DNA of 64,000 bases from Amblyomma americanum (GCF_052857255.1 NC_135497.1:551409531-551473530), one strand, 5' to 3'. Shown: positions 21,728-32,426, counted from the first letter of the stretch. Numbers and translations: made by a program. The notes: generated by a model not told the origin, from the sequence alone.

Positions 21728-23317
21728 TCCAAGTCTCCCCGTGATTAAGCAGCAGCAGCTCAGAAGTCTGCTCCGACGATACAAAGGCTGCTTTTCGACG
21801 TCATCGAGGATTCGACAAACACCAGTCGCCAAGCATCGCATAATCACCGAGGAGTGCGCTTGACCACTCCGCCAGAGCCCTTAGCGAATTTCGCCGCGAG
21901 AACGTGAAGCTATAAGAGAACAAGTCGATGAAATGCTGCGCGACGATATCATCCAGTCGTCGAAAAGCCCGTGGGCATCCCCTGTTGTCCTGGTGAAGAA
22001 GGACGGAACCCTTCGTTTCTGCGTCGATTATCGTCGTCTGAACAAGATCACGAAGAAGGACGTATGCCCCCTCCCACGGATAGACGACGCATTGGATGGG
22101 CTCTGCAACGCAAAATGCTTCTCGTCGATGGACCTCAAGTCTGGCTATTGGCAAATAGAAGTCGACGAAAAAGATGGCGAAAAGACCGCCTTCATCACCC
22201 CAGACGGCCTCTACGAGTTCAAGGTTATGCCATTTGGACTGTGCTTGCCGCCTGCAACGTTCCAGCACGTGATGGGCACGGTTTTAGCAGGATTTAAGTG
22301 TCAGACCTGTCTCATTTACTTGGATGACGTCGTTGTCTTCGCCGAAAACTTCGACGAACACCTTAGGCGACTTGCCACAGTACTAGAGGCCATCAAGTCA
22401 TCAGGGCTCTCTCTGAAGCCAGAAATGTGCCGCTTCGCTTACGATGAGCTTCTGTTCCTAGGCCACATCATCAGCAAGTCTGGAGTCCGCCCTGACCCGC
22501 AGAAGACAGCTGCCATCGCACAGTTCCCGCAGCCCATCGACAAGAAGGCAGTGCGTAGATTTCTTGGCATGTATGCCTACTACAGGCGATTTGTCAAGGA
22601 CTTTTCACGCATCGCTGAGCCGCTGACACAGCTAACTAAATGTGACGTCGAGTTCAAGTGGGAAACGCCGCAGGCCGACGCATTTCAAGAACACAAACGA
22701 TGCATGCAGTCGCCGCCCGTACTTGCGCACTTCGACGAGCACGCCGATACCGAAATCCACACTGACGCCAGTAGCCTAGGCCACGGTGCCGTCCTAGTCC
22801 AGAGAAAAGATGGGCATGAACACGTGATATCTTACGCTAGCCGCTCGTTATCAAAAGCGGAGGGCAATTATTCTACACCCGAAAAGAATGCCTCGCCATC
22901 GTTTGGGCCACAGCGAAATTTCGCCCTTACCTATATGGCAGGCCATTCAAAGTGGTCAGCGACCATCATGCATTGTGTTGGCTAGCTAATTTAAAGGACC
23001 CTTCAGGACGGCTGGCACGGTGGAGCCCCAGACTACAAGAATACATCACTGTAACCTGCAAGTCCGGACGAAAACACTCAGATGCCGATTGCCTATCACG
23101 CGCCCCCATTGACCCGCCGCCGCAAGATGACGAGGATGACGACGCCTACTTTGGAATAATGAGCGCGGAAGACTTCGCCGAACAGCAACGAGGAGACCCG
23201 GAGCTAAAATCCCTAGTCAATTATTTCGAAGGGCACACCGACGTTGTGCCTAGGGCATTTAAGCGTGGATTGTCTTCGTTCACGCTTCAAAACAACCTAC
23301 TCGTGAAGAAATTCTAA
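21657..23317 (+). pseudogene. Element A reverse transcriptase and RNase H
   Basis: The 350-codon frame at 21933-22985 holds the polymerase: SPWASPVVLVKKDG, LRFCVDYRRLNKITKKD, FSSMDLKSGYWQIEV, MPFGLCLPPATFQ and CLIYLDDVVVFAENF with catalytic YLDD. FLGMYAYYRRFVKDFSRIAE follows. The RNase H starts EIHTDASSLGHGAVLVQ. Near 22885-22900 a frameshift occurs, and RNase H resumes in another frame as VSDHHALCWL and SDADCLSRAP (22952-23317). Frame breaks also lie at about 21865-21900. The enzyme would copy the element RNA, but this copy cannot make it. Confidence 0.88.
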
Positions 23318-23520
23318 CCAGTCCTCGCCAACTGTCTTCGTGTTGTTCCGTCGGCGCTGCGTCCAGAAGTACTGCACGCCCTACATGACGATCCGACAGC
23401 TGGGCACCTCGGTTTCTCCCGGACGCTATCAAGGATACAAAAAGATATTACTGGCCGCACCTAACCGCCGATGTCGCCCGTTACGTCAAGACATGCCGAG
23501 ATTGTCAGCGACGCAAGAAA
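23318..23520 (+). pseudogene. Element A integrase, N-terminal zinc-finger part
   Basis: In broken frames this encodes the integrase HHCC region: the HALHDDPTAGHLG stretch supplies the histidines, then YWPHLTADVARYVKTCRDCQ supplies the C-x2-C. The frame ends KKLP at the insertion of element C. The remaining integrase resumes 4.65 kb further on, at 28177. Confidence 0.8.
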
Positions 23521-23525
23521 CTACC
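23521..23525. repeat. Target-site duplication CTACC of element C, left copy
   Basis: CTACC at 23521-23525 and 28172-28176 flank element C exactly. Joining the flanks at one copy restores the A integrase frame (KLPTRPAGLL). Confidence 0.88.
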
Positions 23526-23688
23526 TGTAGTGTAGGCGTGAACCGCCCTTGAAGACCGTGAACCATGACAGCGAACGCATGGAACGAAACCCAGTTTATT
23601 CAGTGACGCACGCACATATATATGCACACAACTGTAGCCCTCTGGCGGTGTTCACATTGAAAAGGAAACGAGAACTAACTATACAACA
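23526..23688 (-). repeat. Element C 3' LTR (left)
   Basis: tgtagtgtaggc...ctatacaaca on the plus strand. Immediately inside it, the complement of tattccctccctttgtg (23689-23705) gives a polypurine tract on the coding strand. Differs from 28009-28171 at three positions by eye. Confidence 0.92.
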
Positions 23689-23859
23689 TATTCCCTCCCT
23701 TTGTGTTAAGGTTAGTGAATTAGTGGATTAGTACGTATTGCCACATCTCAAAGGATTTACTAATAACAAATGCACATGTACATGTAAACCATTGCAGTTT
23801 GACAAAAATGATCGCAACACAGTCCATTCATGCACTCTTCACCTAGAGTTCACACTAGC

Positions 23860-24795
23860 CTACATGTAGCCATTTCGGTCAGGCGGTCGTCTCTTGCGAG
23901 GTGGCAGCACACGGCGCGGAGGGTCCGGCGTTGGAAGCAACGCCTCTGTTGTGTCTTGAGGTGGGTCCGGAGTGTAAAGAACTGGTCCGAGCAATCGTGG
24001 GGCGTCAGAAGGCGACCCATGCTGGATGCGGACGCACTCACCACTCTCGCTGGGGTTCCACGATTGAAGCGCCGCTGCAATCCTCGATAGCATGGCCGCA
24101 TTCCATATCTTGCCGTCGTCGAGACGGAAAGACGATCGCCCATATTTCTTCGTTACCTTGCGGGGACCCGTGAAAGCGAAGTCTCCCTTGAACGAAGTAG
24201 CTGGCTTCTTCACCCGCACATAGTCCCCAACTTTCACAGTAGTCTCTTACGCAGACCTGCGGCTATCCGTATAATTCTTACTGTACTGCTGTTGCTTCTT
24301 CACCCGTTCGCGCAGGCGCTCCAGCTCAGAGTCTGGGGAGCTCAAAAAGGCAGGCGACGGGTATCCGACAATATCAAGTCTTGTTCTTGGTACGCGTCCA
24401 AGGAGCAGTAATGCAGGGGTAAGCCCCGTAGTAGCGTGCGGAGTGCAGCGGTAAATTCCAAGGTACTCGATTACTGCTTGACGAAACGGACACTGCTCTA
24501 ACGCCGCCACTTGAACATACGACTTGAAAACTCTGTTGAAGCGTTCAACTTCCCCGTTCGCTTGAGGATGATACAAGGATGAGTGCCGAAGGCGGATGCC
24601 ACGATCTTTTAGAAATTGCTCAAACTCTCTAGACGTGAACTGTGGCCCATTATCACAAACGTCTTCATCCGGGTAACCTTCACGGGAAAATACAGAAAGC
24701 AAAAACTTTGTGACTGTAGTGTAGGAGACAGCTGAAGTGTACCTCGGCCCACTTCGAAAAATAGTCCACCAGAGTAATCGCAAACCGACAGTCAT
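23860..24795 (-). pseudogene. Element C integrase catalytic core and C-terminal domain
   Basis: Continues the pol frame after a one-base indel near 24745: SREGYPDEDVCDNGPQFTSR (second catalytic aspartate in CDNG), YHPQANGEVERFNRVFKSYV (the third catalytic residue, glutamate in NGEVERFN) and the C-terminal domain VGDYVRVKKP with a chromatin- or DNA-binding GPRKVTKKYGRSSFRL. A TAA at about 24244-24246 separates the core from the C-terminal domain; the sequence is otherwise continuous in frame. Integrase inserts the cDNA into host DNA. A tail of about 60 residues rich in proline and arginine ends at 23860. Confidence 0.85.
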
Positions 24796-27700
24796 GCGGA
24801 GCTCGCTCCAGGGGTCCCACGATGTCGAGTGCTATCTTTTGCCATGGACCGTCTGGGAATGGCACTGGCTGCAGTGGTGTAGCAGATACTTTGGCGCTCT
24901 TGTCTGCTCCCTGGCAGATGCTGCAGGTCTGGATCGCGAGCTCGACTTGCCGATCCATGCCCGGCCACCAAAACCGCTCTCGTAGACGCGCCTTCGTCCT
25001 GACAATTCCAGGATGGGCCTCATGTGCAGTGGCGATCACTTGCGGAGTCAGTGCTTCTGGAACAATAAGACGCTCTCCGCGGAGCAACAAGTTATCAACA
25101 ACGGACAATTCTTGCTGTACCTTGCCATATGGCTTAAGTTCAACCGGAAGCAATTTGTGCGAAGGCCACGACGACTGGACGTAAGAAATGACTTGTTGTA
25201 ACGTGTTGTCTTCAGCTAGACTCTGCTGGAATTGCTCTTTGGTGATGCACGATGGCGCTTGAATGAATGCTACCACTTCGTCTATAGACGTGTCGTCCTG
25301 CTGTAACGCGACTGGAAGACGGGACAGAGCGTCTGCAACTTGGTTTTCCAATTCCTTCCGGTATTGCACCGTATAGTTATACCGAAGAAGTCGCTCTGCC
25401 CAGCGTGCTATGCGCAGCGGCCGTCTACCAGTACCTTGACTTGACAAGAGAGATACCACAGCCTGGTGGTCTGTGTACAGCGTGAAGTGGCGCCCCCAAA
25501 GATACGTGTGCCAATGCTCGATAGCCCAGACACACGCGAGCGCTTCGCGTTCTCCCACGGCGTACCTTCTTTCTGCAGGCGTCAGAGTCCTTGACGCAAA
25601 CGCCACTGTGAATAACTTGTGCCCATGCATCTGTTGAAGAACTGCTCCGAGGCCGCAGTTGGATGCATCTGTGGCGACAACGACTGGAAGAGATGCGTCG
25701 AACATACGGAGCACTGTCCCGGAATTGAGCATGGACTTAACCTTTTGAAAGCTGGCATCAACATTCTCAGACCAAATAAAAGGCACATTCTTGCGAAGAA
25801 GGGCCCGCATAGGCTCGACAACATGTGCTAAATTTGGAACGAACTTTGCGTAATATTCCACTAAGCCAAGGAAGGATCGAAGACCAGCAGCATCCGTGGG
25901 AGCAGGGATGTTTTTGATGGATTCTACCTTCCCAGGTTGTGGAATGATGCCATCGGGCGTGACTTTGTGGCCCAAGAATGAAAGTTCATTTGTGCAAAAT
26001 ACACACTTGTCATTTAGCTTGAGCCCTGCTTCTTTTATACGCCTGAGAACGGTCGCAAGGTTTGCCCAGTGGTCTTTTTCACTCTTTCCAAAAACGATGA
26101 TGTCGTCGATGTAAAACAAGACACCAGAACATCCTTGAAGAATTTGCGACATCATGCGTTGGAAGGCCGAGGGGGCGGAAGCTAATCCAAAGCACACACG
26201 CTTGAAGCGATAAAGTCCGTCGTGCGTTACGAAGGCTGTTAAATCACTGCTCTCTGGATGTAGCAAAACTAGGTGATAAGCAGATGCCAGATCTAACTTG
26301 GAAAAGTGTGTTGCACCCACAAGGCTGTGCAGAAGTTCTTCAGTGTGGGGAAGCGGAAAATTGTCCGGCACGACGGCCGTGTTGGCTTCTCGAAGGTCGA
26401 CACAGAGGCGAATCCATCCATCTTTTTTTTTTACCACGACGATAGGGGAGACCCATTCTGATGCGTTGACGCGCTCAATCACATCCGTCTCTTCCAGCCG
26501 ACGAAGTTCTTCTGAGACCAAAGGTCGTAATGACAGTGGTAGGCGGCGAAGCTTAGACACAGTGGGTTGGACGAATGGACGCGTTTTGACCTGGTGAACA
26601 AAAGTCTTAGCCAGACCAATGCCCTCTCCAAACAAACAATGGAACTCTTTTCTTAAGTAGCTGGGGAGCCCAGCATAACACGGATGCGTTTCTTTTACAG
26701 AACATCGTTCTTGGCTACCAGCTGCAGTGGCAGTTGTCTCAAGGCAACAAAGGGATGAGCCCTCAATTCGTAGATTAAGAGCTCTAATCGCATCGATACC
26801 GAGAAGCGAAGTGCCCCGATACACGACATAAAACAAAATGGATGCTGTACGAGCCATGTACGTAACCTCAGAGAGAAAACATCCATGCACCGGTATGGGC
26901 TGTCTTGAATAGTCCAATAATTTAACTAGCGGGGCAGTACAGTGTGCTTTACTGGAGAAATGCTGGTTGAAGAGGCTGTACGACATAATGGTAACTGCTG
27001 ATCCCGAATCCACTAAGAATGCTACGCTGGTGTTTCCTACTAATACATCAATATGAATACCAGGGTGAGTGGATGAGGCCACTACCAGAATGTTTGCAAC
27101 GTCACTGCGTTCTTCGCTGCTTAGTTCCCGAACAGAAGCAACGCGTCGATCCTTATTGTACACTGACTTGAAATGACCGACCCGACCGCAGCAATGGCAG
27201 CGTTTCCCTTTAGCCGGGCAGTGGAACGACGCAGCCGAGTGCTGATTAGAACCGCAACGAAAGCAGTGGAAGGGGGCGTTGTGCTTAGTTGCAACATGCT
27301 GTACAATTGTAGACTCAAAAGCTTGGACGACTTGAGTTGTCGGTTTCATCTGAGTGGCCACAAGCACAGCACGCGAAAAAGAAAGACTCGAGCCATCGAG
27401 CAACAGACGCTCACGGACATATTGCGAAGAAATGTCTGTCAGGAACTGATCACGGAGCGCATCCTCAAGCACGGCGAACGAACAAGCAGCTGCATGCTCA
27501 CGTAATGCAACAACATACTCGTTGATAGATTCACCTGGCTGCTGGACGCGTTTGCGAAAACGGTGACGTTCTACGACGATATCAGTTCGGGTGGTAAAAT
27601 GGTTCCCCAAGGCTGTAACCGCATCGTCATATGGCGAAGGTGCCGTCTCTGTCTGTTTTGGCAACAGTCCGGTGCTTGCGCCCTCACTATCTGCTGGCAG

Positions 27701-27954
27701 ACCCTTAGCGGTAGCGCTCTCACCTTCTTTGGCGTCTTTGGCTGACCCAGGAAGCGTGAAGAATATTCGCTGGCCTTCGACTCCAAGACTGTGGATAAGA
27801 AGGGCTTTGCGACGCTCTGCCGAAAAATCAGACGCTCCCGAAGCCAGCATGTAGTTCTCGAATAGTCGCACCCATTGTGTCGCACCCATTGAACAGCCGA
27901 GCGACCTGGAACAGGCAGAAATGGGGGCAGTGGTGCGAGTCCGGAAAAGCTCAT
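24680..27954 (-). pseudogene. Element C gag-protease-reverse transcriptase-RNase H-integrase polyprotein
   Basis: The likely start is the ATG at 27954 (MSFSGLAPLPPFLPVPG), but a 14-bp duplication at 27865-27892 throws it out of frame with the rest. After it come QWVRLFENYMLASGASDF (capsid), two zinc knuckles (CFRCGSNQHSAASFHC and CHCCGRVGHFKSV), protease FLVDSGSAVTIMS with DSGS, and reverse transcriptase GWIRLCVDLREAN, FSKLDLASAYHLV, FYIDDIIVFGKS (catalytic YIDD). RNase H follows (VVATDASNCGLGAVLQQ, TDHQAVVSLL, NQVADALSRLP), then the integrase HHCC and the first catalytic aspartate (ALDIVGPLERAP). More than 1,000 codons are uninterrupted. Confidence 0.9.
27865..27892 (-). repeat. 14-bp tandem duplication in element C gag
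   Basis: gtcgcacccattg occurs at 27865-27877 and 27879-27891, period 14. Removing one unit joins the start-codon frame to the long frame in the capsid motif, so this is the likely inactivating event. Confidence 0.8.
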
Positions 27955-28008
27955 GGCTGGAAGCGAAAAGGTTGATACGCCCGCTCTTCCGTTCATCCTC
28001 GTCGCCAA

Positions 28009-28171
28009 TGTAGTGTAGGCATGAACCGCCCTTGAAGACCGTGAACCATGACAGCGAACGCATGGAACGAAACCCAGTTTATTCAGTGACGCACGCACAT
28101 ATATATGCGCACAACTGTAGCCCTCTGGCGGTGTTCACATTGAAAAGGAAACAAGAACTAACTATACAACA
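28009..28171 (-). repeat. Element C 5' LTR (right)
   Basis: Starts TGTAGTG and ends ACAACA on the plus strand. On the coding strand it contains an atatatat TATA-like run and GAATAAAC. ttggcgacgaggatgaacgg follows inwards at the primer-binding position; the tRNA is not assigned. Confidence 0.92.
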
Positions 28172-28176
28172 CTACC

Positions 28177-29092
28177 GACCAGGCCAGCGGGATTGCTACA
28201 GCCGATCAAGCCTCCTTACCGACCTTTTCAGCAGATCGTGATGGACTTGTTGAGAGCGTTTACGACATCAACTTCCGGAAATAAGTGGATCGTCGTGGCG
28301 ACGGACTGTCTCACCCGCTTCGCTGAAACTAAAGCTCTGCCGAAAGGCAGCGCAGCCGAAGTGGCGATATTTTTCGTCGAGAGAATCCTGCTGCGACATG
28401 GTGCTCCAGAAGTCCTCATCACCGAAAAAGGAACGGCTTTTACAGCAGAGCTCACACAAGCCATTCTCCAATACAGCCAGACAAGTCACAGGAGGACAAC
28501 TGCCTACCATCCGCAGACGAATGGTCTCACGGAGCGCCTGAACAAGACCCTCGCCGACATGCTAGCAATGTACGTCGACGTCGAGCACAAGACATGGGAT
28601 GCGGTCCTGCCGTACGTAACATTCGCTTACAACACGGCGGTGCAAGAAACAACACAGATCACGCCATTTAAGCTGGTTTACGGCAGGAACACGACGACGA
28701 CGCTCGACGCCATGCTGCCGCACGTCAGTGACGAGGAAAATCTTGACGTCGCTACCTATCTCCAGCGCGCCGAAGAAGCTCGACAGCTCGCCCGCCTACG
28801 GATCAAGAACCAGCAGCGTACCGACAGCCGACACTACAACCTGCGACGACGCTTCGTCGAGTACCAGCCCGGCGACCGTGTTTGGGTATGGACCCCGATA
28901 CGCCGAGGAGGACTGAGTGAGAAACTATTGCGACGCTATTTCGGACCTTACAAGGTCATTCGACGTATTGGCTCACTGGACTATGAGGTCGTGTCAGACG
29001 GCATTTCGCATTCACAGCGGCGCCGCGCACGATCTGAATGGTCCACGTGGTGCGCCTTAAACCCTTTTAAGGACGCTGACGAACTTCCTTAA
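28177..29092 (+). pseudogene. Element A integrase, catalytic core and C-terminal domain
   Basis: Continues the element A integrase after element C: FQQIVMDLLRAFTTSTSGNK with the first catalytic aspartate (MDL), VLITEKGTAFTAELTQAIL where the second aspartate position reads TEKG instead of the usual (T/S)D-x-G, so a key residue is missing, and YHPQTNGLTERLNKTLADML with the catalytic glutamate. The C-terminal domain has YQPGDRVWVWTP and YFGPYKVIRRIGSLDYEV. The 299-codon frame ends at 29092, 81 bp before the 3' LTR. The D to E change at the active site, together with the split, makes it inactive. Confidence 0.9.
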
Positions 29093-29173
29093 TTTTGTTT
29101 TTTTTGCTACAAGTGCTTTTCTGTATTCCATTTGTTTTCAGCATCGGGTCGATGCTTTTCAAGAGGGCGGTAC

Positions 29174-29591
29174 TGACACGTATACTTATCTTTATCGGGC
29201 GACCACGTTTCGCCGCCTACCAAGTGTTATCGCACAGCGGGCGACGCGCCGGCATCTATCCGAAGGTTCTGGCAAGTCATCGATGCTTCTATTCGCTCTC
29301 TGTTGTAGACGAACCTTATGTTATCTGATTTCATCGCCTGACGCGAATGGTGTAGAACTTTGTGGAAGGCACGCGGGTCCCAACGATTAGTCTGGAACAT
29401 TCGACGACTGCTATATAACAGCCACGCGCTTGACCCGCGGATCAGATTTTCGACGATCGCCGACCGTGTTCGCCGCTACCGTTGTGCTGTAAGTGTAGCC
29501 TCTTTTTGTGGGCACAGGTTCGCCCAATAAAAGTTAGTTTTGTCTTTCACAGTATTGCTACTGTGTTCTTTAACGTCACGACCACGTGAAA
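29174..29591 (+). repeat. Element A 3' LTR
   Basis: Aligned over its whole length with 13566-13984. The polypurine tract aagagggcggtac (29161-29173) abuts it. Ends CGTGAAA where the 5' LTR ends CGTGACA, followed by the ATAT duplication at 29592-29595. AATAAA is at about 29526. Confidence 0.9.
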
Positions 29592-29595
29592 ATAT

Positions 29596-29860
29596 GGAAG
29601 TGCGAGTCCAGCAGCGCCAGCCACAAAACGGGGTCCCTGGCGTAAAAAGCGGGCAGGCCGGGCAGCCGAGGAAGGTAGGGGCGCTGATATGACTGAAGGA
29701 GCTCACTGGGTGTGATGGGAGGTGCGTACATGGCGGCGAGAGGCTGCCGAAAGCCGGGTGCGAACTGCGGCCGTGCAGCGGGATTTCCAAGTGGAGGGAC
29801 AGGACGGGCAGGAGCGCAGAGCTGGTGGGAGCGGCGTTGCGTGCGTCGGGGCTGTCGTCC
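29596..29860 (-). pseudogene. Element D gag, N-terminal part
   Basis: Reads from a proline-rich start (candidate ATG in MYAPPITPSELLQSYQRPYL) into LPGLPAFYARDPVLWLALLD, the conserved beginning of the gypsy-type capsid domain (a P-x-F-x-x-x-D-P-x-x-W pattern), then SHFHI at the ATAT duplication. The rest of the gag lies at 12178-13565. The frame upstream to about 29890 overlaps the LTR, so the exact start codon is uncertain. Confidence 0.75.
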
Positions 29861-29873
29861 GGTGTCACCAGAA
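29857..29873 (-). other. Element D primer-binding site
   Basis: On the minus strand ttctggtgacaccggacgac follows the LTR end; tctggtgac resembles the binding sites of several gypsy elements. tRNA not assigned. Confidence 0.5.
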
Positions 29874-30050
29874 TGTGGAGGGTGAACCACATTTATTCGA
29901 GTCCCGATAGCCGCGGCTGGTCAGTCGGCGTAGCGGGCTGTAGACGTTGCTAGCCAGGCCGGTTGGGGAAAACGTTCTGAACAGCGCGAGCCAGATCGCA
30001 CTTCAAGCTTCGTCTTCATCAGCGCCGCAGGCGATACCAGCGCCGCTACA
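29874..30050 (-). repeat. Element D 5' LTR (right)
   Basis: 177 bp, from TGTGGAGG to CCGCTACA on the plus strand, flanked outside by CATG (30051-30054). 148 bp align with 12033-12180 with about 23 differences by eye. Confidence 0.75.
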
Positions 30051-30663
30051 CATGTGCCTGGGGATAGGTAGAACTTATGTGTCTGTCGTATGAAGTCAGG
30101 AACATCAGTCATCACAGCAGTTTGGTGAAGACAATTCGGGTACCCCACGCCCTGCAGAGGTGCTCGAGCAGTGTGTTCTTTAGAAGCCTTGTTTTTGAGC
30201 CGCCAAGAGCGCCTCGGAGTGTTCAGTGAAGGTGTTGGAAACAACCAGCGCTATGAGTCCTGTGGCGGGCATAGTAATTGTGAGTCCCAAGGTCAGCTTG
30301 CAGGCCCGCCACCGGATGGCTTCCACTTGGTCGACGCCACTTTTGGTGAGACATTGATATAGTGGGCTCTATGTAACCCGATTAACGACGAGAGCGTGGA
30401 CAAGGCGGCGAGTGTCTTCTTCGTAGAGCCCCCGTTTATGTGTGGCTACTCGAGGGATTGCCACATGAGCGGTGGAAGTAGCCTGCAGCCGGATGCTGCG
30501 GTCTGCATGGGCGTTGGGCTAGAGCCACACGCCGAAGACGCGTAGAGTATAGACCTTTCAAGGTGAGGTGCAAATGAGTTGTTTTGTGATGTCGAGTGCG
30601 ATGCAAGCGCAGAACCTCCGACTTCTCCGGCGAAGAAATGAGACCGCAGGTCTGCATGGGCGT

Positions 30664-30670
30664 ATTGATG
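30664..30670. repeat. Target-site duplication ATTGATG of the RTE fragment
   Basis: ATTGATG at 30664-30670 and 31171-31177. Joining the flanks rebuilds the host LINE sequence. Confidence 0.75.
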
Positions 30671-31170
30671 CACTTGAGCGATATCCCTCAAGATCAATGT
30701 GTACAGCAGCTGTATTTATCGGTACACACCTACGCGGCAGAAACGTGGAGGCTAACGAGAACGGTTTAGCCTAAGTTTAGGAAAGCACAGCGAGTCATGG
30801 AAATTAAAATGTTAGGTGTAACGTTAAGAGACCGGAAGCAGGCAGAGTGGGTGAGGGAACAAACGCGTGTTAATGACATCCTAGTCGAAGTCAAGAGCAA
30901 GAATTGGCCTTGAGCAGGGCATATACTGCGAAGGCAAGATAACCGCTGGTCCTTAAGGGTAACGTAGTGGATTCCTTAAGGGTAACGTAGTGGATTCCAA
31001 GAGAAGGCAAGCGTAGCAGGGGGCGGCAGAAGGTTAGGTGGGCGGATGAGAATCGGAAGTTTGCAGGTATAGGGTGGGCGCAGCGGGCAAAGGAGTGGGT
31101 TAATTGGAGACATGAGAGATGTCTTTGCCCTGCAGTGGGTGTAGTCAAGCTGATGATGATGATGATGATG
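30671..31170 (+). mobile_element. RTE-type LINE, 5'-truncated 3' end, inserted in the I-group LINE
   Basis: Encodes in broken frames the C-terminal part of an RTE-like ORF2 (VREQTRVNDILVEVKSKNWP, then WADENRKFAGIGWAQRAKEW) and ends in a (GAT)n run at 31151-31170, the 3' signature of many RTE elements. The insert is flanked by ATTGATG. A 23-bp tandem duplication lies inside at 30951-30996. Confidence 0.85.
30951..30996 (+). repeat. 23-bp tandem duplication within the RTE fragment
   Basis: ccttaagggtaacgtagtgg begins both units (30951-30973 and 30974-30996). The 23-bp period also shifts the frame. Confidence 0.9.
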
Positions 31171-32426
31171 ATTGATGTACTATGGTCGCGGCTGTCTGAA
31201 GTTTGCCCTAGGTATGCCTTGATGATCCTAAGGGTGATGTCACGGCGTAAAGCTCATGATGGATCCCAGGAATAGTATTTAGGAATGCCGGGAGCCCTGA
31301 AATAGCCATATTAAAAAGGAAGGAAACATGACGCACCCCTGCGGAGTACCTTTTTTGGGAAGAGAGTGCGTGTCACAGCGAGGATGGACGATGCCAGTTG
31401 TGGCCGTATGGTAGGATAGGTAGGCTTCCACAAACGTGTACACGCGATGACTGCAGTCCAAAGGGCTCAGGCCACAGAGAACTTCGTTAAGACTCGCGTT
31501 GTTAATGCAGCACGGAGACCGAGTGCTAGTACCATGTCTTCTCCTTGTCTGGGGATGATGATAAGGATATCCTCCTTTAGTTGAAAGCCGACATATTGAG
31601 TTGACATACCGGACGAAAGCCAAATATCGTTGGCGGGAGCAGATTTTGTCCTCAAAGTACAGTTCAAGACAGAGCGGGACCACCCTTTCGTATATTTGCC
31701 GAGGCAGGAAGTGAGGGAGATTCGTCGAAGGGTGTCAAGGGCAGGTCAGTATTTGCCAGGATTTAGAATAAGGACAATTTCAGCATGGCGCCAATCCGTG
31801 GGCACCGTTCCAGTCTGCTATATGTTGTTGAGATAGTGAGGTGAGAGACCCGTTTGGCACCCAGATTCCAGATGTCGCCTCCCGGGGAGCCGTGTTCTTG
31901 GTTCCCATGTTAATAGCTGAAGAGACCTTAGTCACTATGATCGACCGACCGAGCCACTCGTTAGTAGGGCCCTTGTAAGGAACGGTAGTGACTGGGGTGG
32001 GCTACGTGCCACTGTAGGGGCTCGTAAGTTCAGATAGCAGAGTCGTGTCGTTCCCGGAGAAGTGCATGAGGCTCTGTAAGTCTTCAGTAGTTTATATTCT
32101 GGGTTTAGATGGTTCCAGCAAATGGAGAAGTATACCCCAGCTTCGGACCGTAGTGAGAGTGCTTTGAAGTGAATCACAGAACTGGTCCCAGTTCTGACGA
32201 GTAAGGGTGCAAGCATTATCTACAGCTCGCTTTGCGATAAGGGAAATGCGTCGCTTTAGCAGCCTGTTGTGTCTGCCTTTTCCAGCTCCTGTTGAGTCTC
32301 CTACGGGACTCCTATAGGTGAAGAAGATGCAAGTCAATTTCTGGAGTATCCGTGGTCCGGGCCAATGATTTTCAAATGCAAAAATAGCTATCACGCAGCA
32401 TGAAACTCCTATCGCTTATGTCAGTA

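Larger units (their letters stand above)
23526..28171 (-). mobile_element. Element C: Mag-like Ty3/gypsy retrotransposon, nearly intact, inverted
   Basis: A 4,646-bp minus-strand element with two 163-bp LTRs that differ at three positions by eye, a perfect 5-bp TSD, and one long gag-pol frame reading from 27954 to about 23860. Short LTRs and a gag-pol without a separate gag stop fit the Mag lineage. Three lesions inactivate it: a 14-bp tandem duplication at 27865-27892 (frameshift in gag), a one-base indel in integrase near 24745, and a TAA codon near 24246. It is inserted in the integrase gene of element A. Confidence 0.9.
13566..29591 (+). mobile_element. Element A: Ty3/gypsy LTR retrotransposon, split by B, a SINE and C
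   Basis: Plus-strand element with 419- and 418-bp LTRs, gag (14014-15274), protease (20936-21727), reverse transcriptase and RNase H (21657-23317) and integrase (23318-23520 plus 28177-29092). The pol order is PR-RT-RNH-INT, the Ty3/gypsy order. Three later insertions lie inside it, two of them LTR elements with perfect TSDs. LTRs differ at about 20 positions by eye (about 5%), and the coding region has several frameshifts. Without insertions the element would be about 6.0 kb. Confidence 0.9.
12033..30050 (-). mobile_element. Element D: gag-only LTR retrotransposon (about 2 kb without its own insertion)
   Basis: Minus-strand element with short LTRs (12033-12180 and 29874-30050), a primer-binding-site-like sequence just inside the right LTR, a purine-rich tract just inside the left LTR, and one gag-like reading frame of about 550 codons. 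The frame is split by element A at the duplicated ATAT (13562-13565 and 29592-29595). Removing A leaves about 2.0 kb with no protease, reverse transcriptase or integrase. A large gag with no pol fits a non-autonomous element that depends on another's enzymes, or a deletion derivative. LTR divergence is roughly 15% by eye count over 148 aligned bases, so it is old. Confidence 0.75.
30055..32400 (-). pseudogene. I-group LINE reverse transcriptase, decayed
   Basis: Right to left: the pre-fingers region with RNQFCDSLQS-like sequence near 32190-32160, then a polymerase with SLPKKGTPQGCVMFPSFLI (motif B, PQG) near 31320-31365. A motif C region near 31235-31260 reads ELYAVTSPL in one frame; restoring one base gives YADD followed by ITL, so a single deletion has destroyed the catalytic motif. 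After the RTE insertion, CGLISSPEKSEVLRLH at 30600-30650 matches the GL-x-SPEKSE motif that follows the palm in this group. Frameshifts are frequent throughout. Confidence 0.75.

Noticed and set aside
28032..28241. Short frame identical to one at 23549-23731 as a duplicated gene
   Set aside because: Both are the same stretch of the element C LTR, so the duplication is the LTR pair.
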